Positions 8,407 through 18,135 of a stretch of 41,354 nt of DNA are shown piece by piece; position 1 is the first letter of the stretch; each line of letters starts with the position of its first letter. Both the position numbers and the translations under genes were made by a program. Under the pieces are notes generated by a model. The model was given only the letters and a program-made list of their open reading frames with translations, was not told where the DNA came from and did no database searches. The DNA lies in NCBI GenBank assembly GCA_024654125.1, contig JANLIC010000141.1, forward strand, positions 1 through 41,354. The letters are read 5' to 3'. Source of the DNA: Sulfuricaulis sp. Lineage in GTDB: Bacteria > Pseudomonadota > Gammaproteobacteria > Acidiferrobacterales > Sulfurifustaceae.

Positions 8407-8987
8407 TACGAGGGCGGCTCTTTGCCCGAGAGATATCGTTGCATCTCCGTGTGATAAAGACCGTGGGCGTGCAGCAGCATGTCGCAAACTTCACGCGCCG
8501 CGCCATAACCCCCGATGCTGGGCGTCACCCAGTGGGCGTATTGCTTGGTCAGCGAATGGGCGTTCTGTACCGCCACCGCCAGCCCCACCTGCAGCATGAT
8601 GGGCAGATCCACCACGTCATCACCGACATAGGCCGTCTGCTCCGGCTTGAGCTTCAGCTTCTTGATCAGCTTCTGGTATACCGGCAGTTTTTCCTTGCAG
8701 CCCTGGTAGACATGCTTGATCTGGAGGTCCTTGACGCGGTGTTTCACCACATCCGAGGTGCGGCCAGTAATGATGCCGACGCTGATCCCGTGACGCTGCA
8801 GCATCTTGATGCCATGGCCGTCGCGGGAATTGAAAGCCTTGAATTCCAGTCCGTCGTCGCCGATCACGAGCCGGCCGTCGGTGAGCACGCCGTCCACGTC
8901 AAATAGCAGCAGTTTTACCTTGGCCGCGAGGCTCAGTACTTTGGGACTCACTTCAAAAGCCGGTGCCAGTATCTGGTTCATGATCAT
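8406..8987 (-). CDS. kdsC: 3-deoxy-D-manno-octulosonate 8-phosphate phosphatase KdsC
   Basis: This 193-residue HAD-family phosphatase hydrolyses Kdo-8-phosphate to Kdo for the LPS core. The nucleophile motif is FDVDGVLTDG (D30, D32), followed by IITGRTSDVV (motif II), the Lys region CKEKLPVYQ and YVGDDVVDLP (motif IV). Lack of a cap domain fits the tetrameric KdsC class. The ATG overlaps the kdsD stop by four bases (ATGA) and its TAA overlaps lptC by one base, giving a coupled kdsD-kdsC-lptC-lptA-lptB unit. Confidence 0.96.
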   Translation of the reverse strand: MIMNQILAPAFEVSPKVLSLAAKVKLLLFDVDGVLTDGRLVIGDDGLEFKAFNSRDGHGIKMLQRHGISVGIITGRTSDVVKHRVKDLQIKHVYQGCKEKLPVYQKLIKKLKLKPEQTAYVGDDVVDLPIMLQVGLAVAVQNAHSLTKQYAHWVTPSIGGYGAAREVCDMLLHAHGLYHTEMQRYLSGKEPPS

Positions 8988-9958
8988 ATGATTCCGGCGC
9001 GAAACAGGTCGTGCATGTTGAGCGCGCCCAGAACATGGTTCTTGTCGTCCACCACGAACAGGCCGTTGATTTTCAGCGACCGCATCAGCTGGACGGTTTC
9101 GGCCGCGAGGCGGTCGGCACTCGTTGTTCTGGGCTTGCGCGTCATGACTTCCGTGATTTTGGCGCTGTAAACGTCGATGCCGCGGTTGAACACGCGCCGC
9201 AGATCGCCGTCGGTGAAGATGCCGACGAGCGCGTCGGTGCGATCCACCACGCCGGTCATGCCAAGGCCTTTGCCGGTCATTTCCAGCAACGCCTCGCGCA
9301 GGCTTGCCTCCTCATTGACTTGCGGGATGGCGGCGCCGGTGTGCATGACGTCACTGACATACAGCAACAGGCGCCGGCCCAGGCTCCCGGCCGGATGAGC
9401 GCGCGCGAAATCTTCGCGCGTGAAGCCGCGTGACTTGAGCAGCGCCACCGCCAGCGCATCGCCGATGGCGAGCGCGGCCGTGGTGCTCGCGGTCGGCGCC
9501 AGGTTGTGCGGGCACGCCTCCTTGCCCACGCCGGCAAACAGGATGGCGTCGGCCTGGCGGGCGAGACTCGACTCGGTTTTCCCCAGAAGCGCGATGAGCT
9601 TCACGCCCATGCGCTTGATGATGGGAAGGATGGTGAGAATTTCCGCCGTCTCGCCGGAATTGGAAATGGCGAGCACGATGTCGACGGGCATGATCATGCC
9701 GAGATCGCCGTGCGAGGCTTCTCCCGGGTGCACGAAGAAGGAAGGCGTGCCGGTGCTCGCCAGTGTCGAGGCGATCTTGCCGCCGATGTGCCCCGATTTT
9801 CCCATGCCGATCACAATCACCCGTCCCTGGCAGGCGAGGATCAGACGGCAGGCCTCCGCGAATTGCCCGTCGATGCGCTCGGCCAGCGTCAGCAATGCCT
9901 CGGCTTCGAGCTGGATCACTTCGCGGCCCAGCTGCTCGAATGAAGAGGATGCGCTCAT
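8984..9958 (-). CDS. kdsD: Arabinose-5-phosphate isomerase KdsD
   Basis: The protein has 324 residues. An N-terminal SIS sugar-isomerase domain carries VIGMGKSGHIGGKIA, HPGEASHGDLGM and ISNSGETAEI. Two C-terminal CBS domains follow (from about residue 205, VSDVMHTGAAIP and VMTRKPRTTS). It converts ribulose-5-phosphate to arabinose-5-phosphate, the first step to Kdo. It is the first gene of the minus-strand LPS unit, divergent from the antiporter gene across 210 bases that must hold its promoter. Confidence 0.95.
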   Translation of the reverse strand: MSASSSFEQLGREVIQLEAEALLTLAERIDGQFAEACRLILACQGRVIVIGMGKSGHIGGKIASTLASTGTPSFFVHPGEASHGDLGMIMPVDIVLAISNSGETAEILTILPIIKRMGVKLIALLGKTESSLARQADAILFAGVGKEACPHNLAPTASTTAALAIGDALAVALLKSRGFTREDFARAHPAGSLGRRLLLYVSDVMHTGAAIPQVNEEASLREALLEMTGKGLGMTGVVDRTDALVGIFTDGDLRRVFNRGIDVYSAKITEVMTRKPRTTSADRLAAETVQLMRSLKINGLFVVDDKNHVLGALNMHDLFRAGII

Positions 9959-10049
9959 GCGTTTCGCGATTTGCGGTGGCTTAGGGTAATCTTTAACATC
10001 TTCAGGAATGATTGAAATCCCTCGCGTTTTGGCGAAGCTATTCTATATA

Positions 10050-10129
10050 CCCTCTCCCGCCTGCGCGGGAGAGGGGGAGTCGGTTGACTTCAAGCCGACA
10101 ACATCAAAAGCCGCCGGTTTGAAGGCGGT
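10050..10129. repeat. Multi-hairpin intergenic repeat, GGGAGAGGG type
   Basis: Between the divergent kdsD and antiporter genes there is a perfect 11-bp stem (CCCTCTCCCGC / GCGGGAGAGGG, 4-base loop, 10050-10075). A second imperfect hairpin around GTCGG..GCCGAC (10079-10099) follows, then a CCGCC..GGCGG stem. The 33 bases 10067-10099 recur almost exactly at 15234-15266, so this is a dispersed repeat rather than a gene-specific terminator. Confidence 0.75.
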
Positions 10130-10168
10130 AATTATATTCGAGTATATCGGAACGACCTCGATTATCCC

Positions 10169-12145
10169 ATGGAGCCGATCGGCTTTCACAGCGTCGTAAT
10201 CCTGCTTGGCGTGGCGGTGGTGCTGGTGGCGCTGTTCCGCTACCTGCGTCTGCCGCAGTTACTGGCGTACTTGTGCGCCGGCATCATCGTGGGTCCCTAC
10301 GGCATGGGCTGGATCCCCGACCTGGAAGGCACGCGCACCATCGCCGAGTTCGGCCTGGTGTTCCTCATGTTCACCATCGGACTGGAATTCTCCCTGCCCA
10401 AGCTCATCGCCATGAAAACCATGGTGTTCGGCCTGGGCGGCGCGCAGGTGCTGATCAGCTCGTTGATATTCGGATTCGTCGCTTGGCTGTTCGGCGTTTC
10501 ACCCGAGGGCGCCATCGTCATCGGCGGCATACTCGCCATGTCCTCCACCGCGATCGTCATGAAGCTGCTGAGCGAACGCTTCGAGCAGAACTCGCGCCAT
10601 GGCCGCTACGCCATCAGCGTGCTGCTGTTTCAGGACATCATCGTGGTGCCGTTCCTGATCGTGATTCCGGCGCTGGGCGGCGACGCGACTCAATCGGTGT
10701 GGGTGGCACTTGGGTGGGCGTTGCTGAAAAGCGTCGTCGTGTTGGTTGGGATATTTTTTGTCGGCCGCTGGCTGCTGCGACCGTTCTTTCACGAGGTGGC
10801 TTCCGCCAAATTGCGCGAATTTTTCATGTTGGCCGTCCTGCTGCTCACGCTGGCCGCGGCGTGGATCACCGAGTTGGCCGGCCTGTCGCTCGCGCTCGGC
10901 GCCTTCCTGGCCGGCATGATGATGGGCGAAACCGAATACCGGCATCAGGTGGAAGGCGATATCCTGCCGTTCCGCGACATCCTCCTCGGGCTTTTTTTCG
11001 TGACCATCGGAATGATGCTCAACCTCGGCGTGGTCCGGGAGCTGTGGCCCTGGGTGCTGCTGTGCGTAACGGCGATTATCATATTCAAGGCGCTGCTCAT
11101 TCTCGGGATTGGCCGCCTGTTCAAAATGGAAACCGGCGTGGCGCTGCGCACGGGGCTGGTGTTGTCGCAAGTGGGAGAATTTGCGTTCGCGTTGTTCCTG
11201 CCGGCCACACAGTTCAATCTCTTCAGCGAGGAGGTGGCGCAACTCGTGCTGGCCTCGGTAATCCTCAGCATGATGGCGGCGCCGCTGATCATCCGCTTCA
11301 ACGGGACTATCGCCAAGCGGCTGGTCCCCGGATATGCCCATGTGCGCGAAAGCAACCTGGATGTGATTCGCGCTGAAGCGGTCGGCGCCAACAAGCATGT
11401 GATCATTTGTGGTTACGGCCGCAGCGGCCAGAACCTGGCGTGGATGCTGGAGCAGGAGGGCATCCCCAGCCTCGCGCTTGATCTCGATCCGGTGCGCGTG
11501 CGCGATGCGCGCGACGCCGGCAAGCCGGTGGCCTACGGCGATGTGACGCGCCGCGACGTGCTCGAGGCTGCCGGGTTGCACCGGGCCACGGCGCTGGTAA
11601 TCAGTTTCCACGATACGTCCGAGGCGCTGAAGATCCTCGAGACCACGCGCCTGGTGCGGCCGGACATGCCGGTGATCGTGCGTACCAAGGATGACGCCGA
11701 TCTCGAGCGGCTCAAAGCCGCGGGCGCGACCGAGGTGGTTCCGGAAAGCTTGGAAGGCAGCTTGATGATGGGCTCGCACCTGCTGCTGCTCCTGGGGGTG
11801 CCGGTGTCGCGCATCGTGCGGCACGTGCGCGACGTACGCACCGACCGCTACCGCATGCTGCGCGGTTTTTTCCACGGGGAAGACGTGGACGAGGGTCAGG
11901 ACCCGCACGCCTACCAGGAGCGGCTGCATTCCATCTCGCTCCCGGCCGGGGCCTACGCCGTGGGCCGGCTGATAGCCGACTTGCACCTTGAAGAATCTGG
12001 GGTCGGTGTCAGCGCTGTGCGCCGTGGCGGCATTCGCGGCCCCGAACCCTCGCCCGAAACCAAGCTCACCGCCGGTGACGTGCTGGTGCTCTACGGCGCG
12101 CCCGATGCGTTGGAGCAGGCAGAAAAGATACTGATGGAAGGCTGA
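10169..12145 (+). CDS. CPA2-family potassium/proton antiporter, KefB/KefC type
   Basis: The 658-residue membrane protein has about 12 hydrophobic segments in the first 390 residues (MEPIGFHSVVILLGVAVV onward, with GLVFLMFTIGLEFSLPKL and SLALGAFLAGMMMG typical of Kef). A RCK/TrkA-N Rossmann domain follows (IICGYGRSGQN near 412-421), and then a TrkA-C domain (HSISLPAGAYAVGRL). It exports K+ (or Na+) in exchange for H+. In E. coli, Kef proteins are gated by glutathione adducts bound to the RCK domain. The next gene encodes a KefF-like flavoprotein, which supports the Kef assignment. In E. coli a calcium antiporter gene (yrbG) occupies this place beside kdsD. Confidence 0.88.
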   Translation: MEPIGFHSVVILLGVAVVLVALFRYLRLPQLLAYLCAGIIVGPYGMGWIPDLEGTRTIAEFGLVFLMFTIGLEFSLPKLIAMKTMVFGLGGAQVLISSLIFGFVAWLFGVSPEGAIVIGGILAMSSTAIVMKLLSERFEQNSRHGRYAISVLLFQDIIVVPFLIVIPALGGDATQSVWVALGWALLKSVVVLVGIFFVGRWLLRPFFHEVASAKLREFFMLAVLLLTLAAAWITELAGLSLALGAFLAGMMMGETEYRHQVEGDILPFRDILLGLFFVTIGMMLNLGVVRELWPWVLLCVTAIIIFKALLILGIGRLFKMETGVALRTGLVLSQVGEFAFALFLPATQFNLFSEEVAQLVLASVILSMMAAPLIIRFNGTIAKRLVPGYAHVRESNLDVIRAEAVGANKHVIICGYGRSGQNLAWMLEQEGIPSLALDLDPVRVRDARDAGKPVAYGDVTRRDVLEAAGLHRATALVISFHDTSEALKILETTRLVRPDMPVIVRTKDDADLERLKAAGATEVVPESLEGSLMMGSHLLLLLGVPVSRIVRHVRDVRTDRYRMLRGFFHGEDVDEGQDPHAYQERLHSISLPAGAYAVGRLIADLHLEESGVGVSAVRRGGIRGPEPSPETKLTAGDVLVLYGAPDALEQAEKILMEG

Positions 12146-12186
12146 GAGGGCAGTATAGTTGTAAAATCCAGAGCCGGAAGGAGCTC

Positions 12187-12768
12187 ATGTCAAAAAAGAT
12201 ACTGGTGATACTCGGGCAACCGCAGCGGAACAGTTACGGCGCGGCGTTGATGCAGGCTTACGCTGACGGAGCGAAAGAGGCGGGCGCGGAACTCCGGGAA
12301 TTGTATCTCGGCGATCTCAAATTCGACCCGCTCGCGACCGCGAGTCTCGCGCAACGGAGCGCGCTCGAGCCCGACCTCGTCCATGCCCAGGAATCGATTA
12401 AATGGGCCGATCACTTGGTGTTCGTCTATCCCATCTGGTGGGGCACCATTCCGGCCTTGCTGAAAGGATTTATCGAGCGGGTGTTTCTGCCGGGCTTTGC
12501 CGTGAATTTCCGCGAGAATTCCCCGTTATGGGACAAACTGCTCACCGGTCGCAGCGCGCGACTGATTGTCACGCTCAACACGCCGTCATGGATTTATCGT
12601 TGGTACTTCGGCCGTCCCGGACATAACACCATGAAAAAGACGATCCTTGAATTTTGCGGCGTCAAGCCGGTGCGGATCACCGAGGTGGGTCCGATGAAAA
12701 ACTCCACGGACGCCAAGCGCAAGAAATGGCTGGAGCAGGTCCGCGCGCTGGGTATCGAACTGGCGTAA
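12187..12768 (+). CDS. Flavodoxin-fold NAD(P)H-quinone oxidoreductase, KefF/NQO-like
   Basis: The protein has 193 residues with a flavodoxin-2 fold. The N-terminal FMN/FAD phosphate loop region is VILGQPQRNSYG, and the hallmark of NQO1/MdaB/KefF proteins is FVYPIWWGTIPALLKGFIERVF followed by GRSARLIVTLNTP. It probably reduces quinones by two electrons from NAD(P)H. Position 41 bases after a KefC-type antiporter suggests it could be an accessory subunit like E. coli KefF, though general NQO activity alone is equally possible. The start follows a GGAAGGAG-type ribosome site at about 12176-12183. Confidence 0.82.
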   Translation: MSKKILVILGQPQRNSYGAALMQAYADGAKEAGAELRELYLGDLKFDPLATASLAQRSALEPDLVHAQESIKWADHLVFVYPIWWGTIPALLKGFIERVFLPGFAVNFRENSPLWDKLLTGRSARLIVTLNTPSWIYRWYFGRPGHNTMKKTILEFCGVKPVRITEVGPMKNSTDAKRKKWLEQVRALGIELA

Positions 12769-13146
12769 AGTATTCTTTCTCGCCGCGAAACAACCTATAG
12801 AAGCCTTGTCTGTTCCTTCCCGCCGCGTTCGCAACGCAGTAGTGTAATTTAGTGTCCCTGTTTTGACGTTGAATTTTCTCGCCGTGACCATCCGGTGGCT
12901 CGCCCTTTGGGCGCGCTGGCGTGGGAATACTCACGCATGAAGTGGAACTCAACGGCCCACAAGGTACGAAACCTGAAGATTGCCGCCATGGCAAGTCCTT
13001 TAAGGGCATCGTTAAATATCCGTTGCTGGTCGCGCCCGGACGGTTTTCCCCGGAAATCCTTGAAAGTTAATACAGTCTGCTTGAGGCGCAGCCCAAACAT
13101 GCTGCAAAATCGCGTAGCATGCAGTAACTCCGGAGGGGAAATAACA
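12769..13146. other. 378-base intergenic stretch upstream of acs
   Basis: No convincing gene is visible. Short stems occur (CGCCC TTT GGGCG at 12901-12913; GCGTG..CACGC at 12919-12936). Frames on both strands run through but look like non-coding shadows. The 3' end carries the acs ribosome site GGAGGGG at 13131-13139. An acs promoter and CRP-type control might lie here, but I see no clear consensus. Confidence 0.5.
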
Positions 13147-15090
13147 ATGTCGAACGAAAAGGTTTATCCAGTACCCGCTGACGTTGTCCGGCGCGCTTGG
13201 GTTGACGACCACAAGTACCGGGAGATGTACCAACGTTCGCTGCTGGACCCGGACGGTTTCTGGACCGAGCAGGCCAAGGCCTTCGTCACCTGGTCCAAAC
13301 CCTGGACCAAGGTTTCGGACTGGAGCTTCGACGCCAAGAACCTGCACGTCAAGTGGTTCGAGGGCGGCAAGCTCAACGTGTCCTACAACTGCCTCGACCG
13401 CCACCTCGAAAAGCGCGGCAATCAGACCGCCATTCTCTGGGAAGGCGATGATCCCAAGGTCGACAAGAAACTGACGTATTGCGAACTGCACGCGCAAGTG
13501 TGCAAGTTTGCCAACGTGCTCAAGGCGCGTAGGGTGAAAAAGGGCGAGCGCGTGTGCATCTACATGCCCATGATCCCGGAAGCGGCCATGGCCATGCTCG
13601 CCTGCGCCCGCATCGGCGCGGTGCATTCGGTAGTGTTCGGCGGTTTCTCGCCCGAATCGCTCAAGGACCGCATCCTGGATTCCGATTGCCGCGTGGTGAT
13701 CACCGCCGACGAAGGCGTGCGCGGGTCCAAGAAGGTCGCGCTCAAGGCCAATACCGACGCGGCGCTCAAGCACTGTCCCAATGTCCATACCGTGCTGGTG
13801 ATCAGGCACACCGGCGGCAACATCGCCTGGGACGCCCAGCGCGACGTGTGGTATCACGAGCAGATGGCGCAAGCCTCCGCGGACTGCCCGCCGGAAGAAA
13901 TGGACGCCGAAGACCCGCTGTTCATCCTTTACACCTCGGGCTCTACCGGCAAACCCAAGGGCGTGCTGCATACCACCGGCGGCTACCTGGTGTATGCCGC
14001 CATGACGCACAAGTACGTCTTCGATTACCACGACGGTGATGTCTACTGGTGCACGGCCGACGTCGGCTGGGTGACCGGACATACTTATATAGTGTATGGC
14101 CCCCTGTGCAACGGCGCGATCACGCTCATGTTCGAGGGCATACCGACTTATCCCAACGCCTCGCGCTTCTGGGAGGTGATCGACAAGCACCAGGTGAATA
14201 TTTTCTATACCGCACCCACGGCGATTCGCGCGCTGATGCGCGAAGGCGAGGCGCCGGTGAAGAAGACGTCGCGTAAATCCCTGCGGCTGCTCGGGACCGT
14301 CGGCGAGCCGATCAATCCCGAGGCTTGGGAGTGGTATTACCACACGGTGGGCGATGCGCGCGTGCCCATTGTCGATACCTGGTGGCAGACCGAGACTGGC
14401 GGCATCCTCATCACGCCGCTGCCGGGCGCGACGCGCACCAAGCCGGGTTCGGCGACGCGCCCCTTCTTCGGGGTGGTGCCGGCGATCATGGACGACAAGG
14501 GCAAAATGCTCGAAGGCGAGTGCAGCGGCAATCTCGTCATCACCCGGCCCTGGCCGGGGCAGATGCGCTCGGTGTACGGCGATCATCAACGTTTCGTGGA
14601 CACCTATTTCAAGACTTATCCGGGCATGTATTTCACCGGCGACGGCGCGCGCCGCGACCAGGATGGTTATTACTGGATCACCGGGCGCGTCGATGACGTG
14701 CTGAACGTATCCGGCCATCGCCTCGGCACGGCCGAGGTGGAAAGCGCACTGGTGCTGCACCCTTCCGTGGCCGAAGCGGCCGTGGTTGGGTTCCCGCACG
14801 ACATCAAGGGCCAAGGAATTTATTGTTACGTCACTCTTAAAGTCGGGGTGGAGTCGAGCGACACCCTGCGCCAGGAATTGGTGCAGCAGGTGCGTAAGGA
14901 AATCGGCCCGTTCGCCAAGCCGGACGCCATCCAGTGGGCCCCGGGCCTGCCCAAGACCCGTTCCGGCAAGATCATGCGCCGCATCCTGCGCAAGATCGCG
15001 GCCAATGAACTGTCCAATCTCGGCGATACCACGACGCTGGCCGATCCCGCGGTGGTGGATGACCTGATAAAGAATCGCGCTCATCAGTAG
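13147..15090 (+). CDS. acs: Acetyl-CoA synthetase (AMP-forming)
   Basis: The enzyme has 647 residues and turns acetate, ATP and CoA into acetyl-CoA, AMP and PPi. The family P-loop [12 protein letters not shown] begins near residue 262, with [11 protein letters not shown] at about 410-418 and [19 protein letters not shown] in the hinge. The C-terminal catalytic lysine is in TRSGKIMRR (K608, equivalent to the acetylation-controlled K609 of E. coli). The ATG at 13147 is preceded by GGAGGGG at good spacing; a frame opening at 12895 adds 84 non-homologous residues and is rejected. It stands alone, with repeats on its 3' side. Confidence 0.97.
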   Translation: MSNEKVYPVPADVVRRAWVDDHKYREMYQRSLLDPDGFWTEQAKAFVTWSKPWTKVSDWSFDAKNLHVKWFEGGKLNVSYNCLDRHLEKRGNQTAILWEGDDPKVDKKLTYCELHAQVCKFANVLKARRVKKGERVCIYMPMIPEAAMAMLACARIGAVHSVVFGGFSPESLKDRILDSDCRVVITADEGVRGSKKVALKANTDAALKHCPNVHTVLVIRHTGGNIAWDAQRDVWYHEQMAQASADCPPEEMDAEDPLFILYTSGSTGKPKGVLHTTGGYLVYAAMTHKYVFDYHDGDVYWCTADVGWVTGHTYIVYGPLCNGAITLMFEGIPTYPNASRFWEVIDKHQVNIFYTAPTAIRALMREGEAPVKKTSRKSLRLLGTVGEPINPEAWEWYYHTVGDARVPIVDTWWQTETGGILITPLPGATRTKPGSATRPFFGVVPAIMDDKGKMLEGECSGNLVITRPWPGQMRSVYGDHQRFVDTYFKTYPGMYFTGDGARRDQDGYYWITGRVDDVLNVSGHRLGTAEVESALVLHPSVAEAAVVGFPHDIKGQGIYCYVTLKVGVESSDTLRQELVQQVRKEIGPFAKPDAIQWAPGLPKTRSGKIMRRILRKIAANELSNLGDTTTLADPAVVDDLIKNRAHQ

Positions 15091-15124
15091 CCGATTCCAT
15101 GTGTCACGAAACGCCGCTCGTTCG

Positions 15125-15280
15125 CACCCTCACCCCTTGCCCTCTCCCGCTAGCCTCACCCTCACCCTCACTCCCTCTCCCGGAGGGAGAGGGAGGCGAG
15201 CCGTAGCGCGCTTCGCGCGCACCCCTACACTTTGGGAGAGGGGGAGTCGGCTGGCTTCAAGCCGGCGGCTTGAAGCCGAT
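15125..15280. repeat. Intergenic repeat cluster with GGGAGAGGG hairpins
   Basis: Between acs and mlaF there are CCCTCACC-type tracts and a near-perfect stem CTCCCTCTCCC / GGGAGAGGGAG (15171-15195). A 33-base element (15234-15266) is shared with 10067-10099, ending in the palindrome CTTCAAGCCGGCGGCTTGAAG. Such sequences are non-coding dispersed repeats. They may also act as the end of the acs transcript. Confidence 0.7.
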
Positions 15281-15372
15281 ATAATTCTTGGCTGACATTG
15301 GCCTGCCGGATTGAATAGAATGCAGCTTATTCACCCGGGGAGACGGCCCTGAATCACAAAAAGGAAGGCGGA

Positions 15373-16203
15373 TTGAGTCAGTCCCGTAACGCGGCAGCCG
15401 GCAAGGAAGTCCTGGTCGATATACGGGATATCCATTTTTTTTATGGAGACCGTCCGATTCTGAAAGGCATCACGCTCCCTATCCGCCGCGGTCAGGTGAC
15501 CGCCATCATGGGTGGCAGCGGCTGCGGCAAGACCACACTCATGAATCTCATTGGCGGGCGCATCAGGCCGCACCGCGGTACGCTAATGGTCGATGGCCAG
15601 TCGGTGCCTGATCTACGTACCCGGGAACTCTACGAGCTGCGCAAGCGCATGGGCATGCTGTTCCAGTCCGGCGCGCTGCTGACCGACCTCAGCCTGTTCG
15701 AGAACGTTGCCTTTCCCATTCGCGAGCACACCCAATTGCCGGAATCGATTCTGCGCAAGGTGGTATTGATGAAGTTGGAAGCCGTGGGACTGCGCGGTGC
15801 ATGGAATCTGATGCCGTCGGAACTCTCGGGCGGCATGGCGCGCCGCGCGGCGCTGGCGCGCGCCATCGCGCTGGAGCCGATGATGATCATGTACGACGAG
15901 CCGTTCACCGGCCTCGACCCGATTTCCAAGGGTGTGATCGCCAAGCTGATCCGCGAGCTCAACCAGAGTCTCGGCATTACCTCGATCGTGGTGTCGCACG
16001 ACGTGATCGAAACCTGCGCCATTTCCGATTACGCCTATCTCGTGGGTGACGGGCGGATTATCGGCGAGGGAACGCCCGCCGTGGTGCAGAAGTCCGATTC
16101 CGAGCATGTGCGGCAGTTCATGGATGGTCTACCCGACGGTCCGGTGCCGTACCAGTACCCGGCCGGTGATTATTATAAAGACCTGATGCAGGGCGCGGCA
16201 TGA
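15373..16203 (+). CDS. mlaF: Phospholipid ABC transporter ATP-binding protein MlaF
   Basis: This 276-residue ATPase belongs to the Mla system, which moves phospholipids between the membranes to keep outer-membrane asymmetry. It shows Walker A GGSGCGKT (47-54), the Q-loop [18 protein letters not shown], signature LSGGMARR, Walker [14 protein letters not shown] and an H-loop VVSHDVIE. The start is TTG 15373, preceded by AAGGAAGGCGG; no in-frame ATG lies close by. The C-terminal extension [17 protein letters not shown] is usual for MlaF. Its TGA overlaps the mlaE ATG (ATGA). Confidence 0.94.
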   Translation: MSQSRNAAAGKEVLVDIRDIHFFYGDRPILKGITLPIRRGQVTAIMGGSGCGKTTLMNLIGGRIRPHRGTLMVDGQSVPDLRTRELYELRKRMGMLFQSGALLTDLSLFENVAFPIREHTQLPESILRKVVLMKLEAVGLRGAWNLMPSELSGGMARRAALARAIALEPMMIMYDEPFTGLDPISKGVIAKLIRELNQSLGITSIVVSHDVIETCAISDYAYLVGDGRIIGEGTPAVVQKSDSEHVRQFMDGLPDGPVPYQYPAGDYYKDLMQGAA

Positions 16204-16979
16204 ATACCCTGCGCACACTCGGCGGTATCGTGATCAACAGCGTCGAACGCCTCGGTCGGGCCTCGATGTTCCTGTACGAAGTGCTCACCGGTTCGTGGGA
16301 GCTTCTGCGGCGTTTTTATCTCGTTGTGCAACAAGTCTATTCCGTGGGCGTTCTGACGCTCCTTATTATTCTGGTGTCAGGCCTGTTCGTCGGCATGGTG
16401 CTCGGGCTGCAGGGCTACAACACACTGGTGAAATTCGGTTCCGCCAACTCGCTCGGCCTGCTGGTGGCGCTGTCGCTGGTGCGCGAACTCGGTCCGGTGG
16501 TGACGGCGCTGCTGTTCGCCGGCCGCGCGGGCTCGGCGCTGACCGCGGAAATCGGCCTCATGAAGGCGACCGAGCAACTCGCCGGGATGGAGATGATGGC
16601 GGTCAACCCGATCACGCGCGTGATCGCCCCGCGCTTCCTCGGCGGCGTGATCGCCATGCCGCTGCTGGCGGCGCTGTTCTCCGCCATTGGCGTACTGGGC
16701 GGCCACCTGATCGGCGTCGGGCTGCTGGGTGTGGACGCCGGTGCCTTCTGGTCGCAGATGCAGAACGGCGTCGACTACCGCGATGACATTTTGAATGGAG
16801 TCGTCAAGAGTGTGGTTTTCGGTGTGGTGGTATCCTGGATCGCAGTATTCGAGGGTTACGACGCCGTGCCGACCTCCGAGGGCGTGGCGAGCGCGACCAA
16901 CCGCACGGTGGTATATTCTTCGCTCGCGGTGCTGGGACTGGATTTCCTCCTTACCGCCTTGACTCTGGGAGACGTCTGA
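16200..16979 (+). CDS. mlaE: Phospholipid ABC transporter permease MlaE
   Basis: The 259-residue inner-membrane permease has five or six hydrophobic segments and the conserved MlaE core: [45 protein letters not shown] and [14 protein letters not shown]. It pairs with MlaF, MlaD and MlaB in the MlaFEDB complex. It overlaps mlaF by four bases and is followed one base later by mlaD. Confidence 0.96.
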   Translation: MNTLRTLGGIVINSVERLGRASMFLYEVLTGSWELLRRFYLVVQQVYSVGVLTLLIILVSGLFVGMVLGLQGYNTLVKFGSANSLGLLVALSLVRELGPVVTALLFAGRAGSALTAEIGLMKATEQLAGMEMMAVNPITRVIAPRFLGGVIAMPLLAALFSAIGVLGGHLIGVGLLGVDAGAFWSQMQNGVDYRDDILNGVVKSVVFGVVVSWIAVFEGYDAVPTSEGVASATNRTVVYSSLAVLGLDFLLTALTLGDV

Positions 16980-16980
16980 C

Positions 16981-17457
16981 ATGATCAACCGGAAAAGTCT
17001 GGAATTGTGGGTCGGGCTGTTCGTGGCCGCAGGCATCTTTGCGCTTGGCATGCTTGCCTTCAAAGTGGGTAATCTTTCCACCGCGGATGTCACGGACGGC
17101 TACCAGATCCGGGCGAACTTCGACAATGTGGGCGGTCTGAAGGTGAAGGCGGCCGTGACCATGGCCGGGGTGCGCGTCGGTCGGGTAACGGGCATCGCGT
17201 TCGACAACAAAAAGTACCAGGCGGCCGTGACCATGGATATTGACGGCAAGTTCAAGATCATCCCGAACGACAGCAGCGCCTCGATTCTGACCTCGGGCCT
17301 GCTGGGAGATCAGTATATCGGCCTTGAGCCCGGCGGCGCCGAGGAGTATCTCCGGGAAGGCGATGCAATACGCACGACTCAGTCGGCCCTGGTCCTGGAG
17401 AAACTGGTCGGCCAGGTGATCTTCAACAAGGCCAATGAACCCGAGCCGGCAAAGTAG
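16981..17457 (+). CDS. mlaD: Phospholipid ABC transporter substrate-binding protein MlaD (MCE domain)
   Basis: The 158-residue protein has an N-terminal signal anchor (LWVGLFVAAGIFALGMLAF) and one MCE domain (YQIRANFDNVGGLKVKAAVTMAGVRVGRV). It forms the hexameric periplasmic ring above MlaE that passes lipid to or from MlaC. The strand SSASILTSGLLGDQYIGL is highly typical. It lies in the mlaFEDCB order. Confidence 0.95.
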   Translation: MINRKSLELWVGLFVAAGIFALGMLAFKVGNLSTADVTDGYQIRANFDNVGGLKVKAAVTMAGVRVGRVTGIAFDNKKYQAAVTMDIDGKFKIIPNDSSASILTSGLLGDQYIGLEPGGAEEYLREGDAIRTTQSALVLEKLVGQVIFNKANEPEPAK

Positions 17458-17490
17458 TCTTCCCGTTGCTGCAGCCAAAAAGGAGCGCTC

Positions 17491-18135
17491 ATGAAAAGAT
17501 ATCTTTTCGCGATGTTGGCCCTGATGTTCGCGCCTTTCGCGACGGCGACCGAGATGACACCGGAACAGTTGGCGCACCAGGCCACCGACAAGATCGTGGA
17601 GCTGCTCAAGGCGAACAAGGAAACCTACAACAAGGACCACAAGAAGCTCTATGCCATGGTGGACGAGCATGTGCTGGCGCATTTCGATTTCCGCGCCATG
17701 TCACGCACGGTGCTCGGGCGCTACTGGCGCGAAGCGAACGAGGATCAGCGCGCGAAATTCTCCACCGAGTTTCGCGATTTGCTGGTGCGCACCTACGCCA
17801 CGGCGCTGCTCAAGTACAACGACGAGCAGATCGTTTATTTGCCGTTCCGGATGAGTCCGGAAGATCGCACCGCCTCGGTTAAATCGGAAGTCCGCCGCAA
17901 AGACGGCGGCCCGCCGATCGCCATCCAGTACAATTTCTACCGCACTGACAAGGGCTGGAAGGTGTATGACGTCGCCATCGAGGGCGCCAGCCTGGTCTCG
18001 ACGTATCAGTCGACCTTTGCCGCGCGCGTGCAGAAGGAAGGCCTCGACGCCCTGATCGTGAGCCTGGCGCAGGACAACAAGACCCCCGCCGGCAAGACCG
18101 CTTCCAATGGCGGCAAGGCGAGCGCCGCCCGGTGA
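17491..18135 (+). CDS. mlaC: Periplasmic phospholipid-binding protein MlaC
   Basis: The 214-residue protein has a signal peptide (KRYLFAMLALMFAPFATA) and the MlaC/Ttg2D fold: VLAHFDFRAMSRTVLGRYWREA, ALLKYNDEQIVYLPFR and GWKVYDVAIEGASLVSTYQ. It shuttles phospholipid across the periplasm between MlaFEDB and the outer-membrane MlaA complex (mlaA is not in this window). A ribosome site AAGGAGCGCTC precedes ATG 17491. Its TGA overlaps the mlaB GTG. Confidence 0.95.
   Translation: MKRYLFAMLALMFAPFATATEMTPEQLAHQATDKIVELLKANKETYNKDHKKLYAMVDEHVLAHFDFRAMSRTVLGRYWREANEDQRAKFSTEFRDLLVRTYATALLKYNDEQIVYLPFRMSPEDRTASVKSEVRRKDGGPPIAIQYNFYRTDKGWKVYDVAIEGASLVSTYQSTFAARVQKEGLDALIVSLAQDNKTPAGKTASNGGKASAAR

Noticed and set aside
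12895-13146. N-terminal extension of acetyl-CoA synthetase from an upstream start
   Set aside because: The 84 added residues have no Acs character, and a strong ribosome site directly precedes ATG 13147.
13012-15084. A 690-codon open frame on the minus strand opposite acs
   Set aside because: It mirrors a clear acs gene, lacks any recognisable domain and is the kind of shadow frame that GC-rich codon bias creates. The same applies to the long minus-strand frame at 10499-11986 and the plus-strand frame at 955-2082.
15285-15305. Sigma-54 promoter (TGGC...GGC) upstream of mlaF
   Set aside because: The GG to GC spacing is one base short of the strict -24/-12 requirement, and the flanks do not match the consensus.
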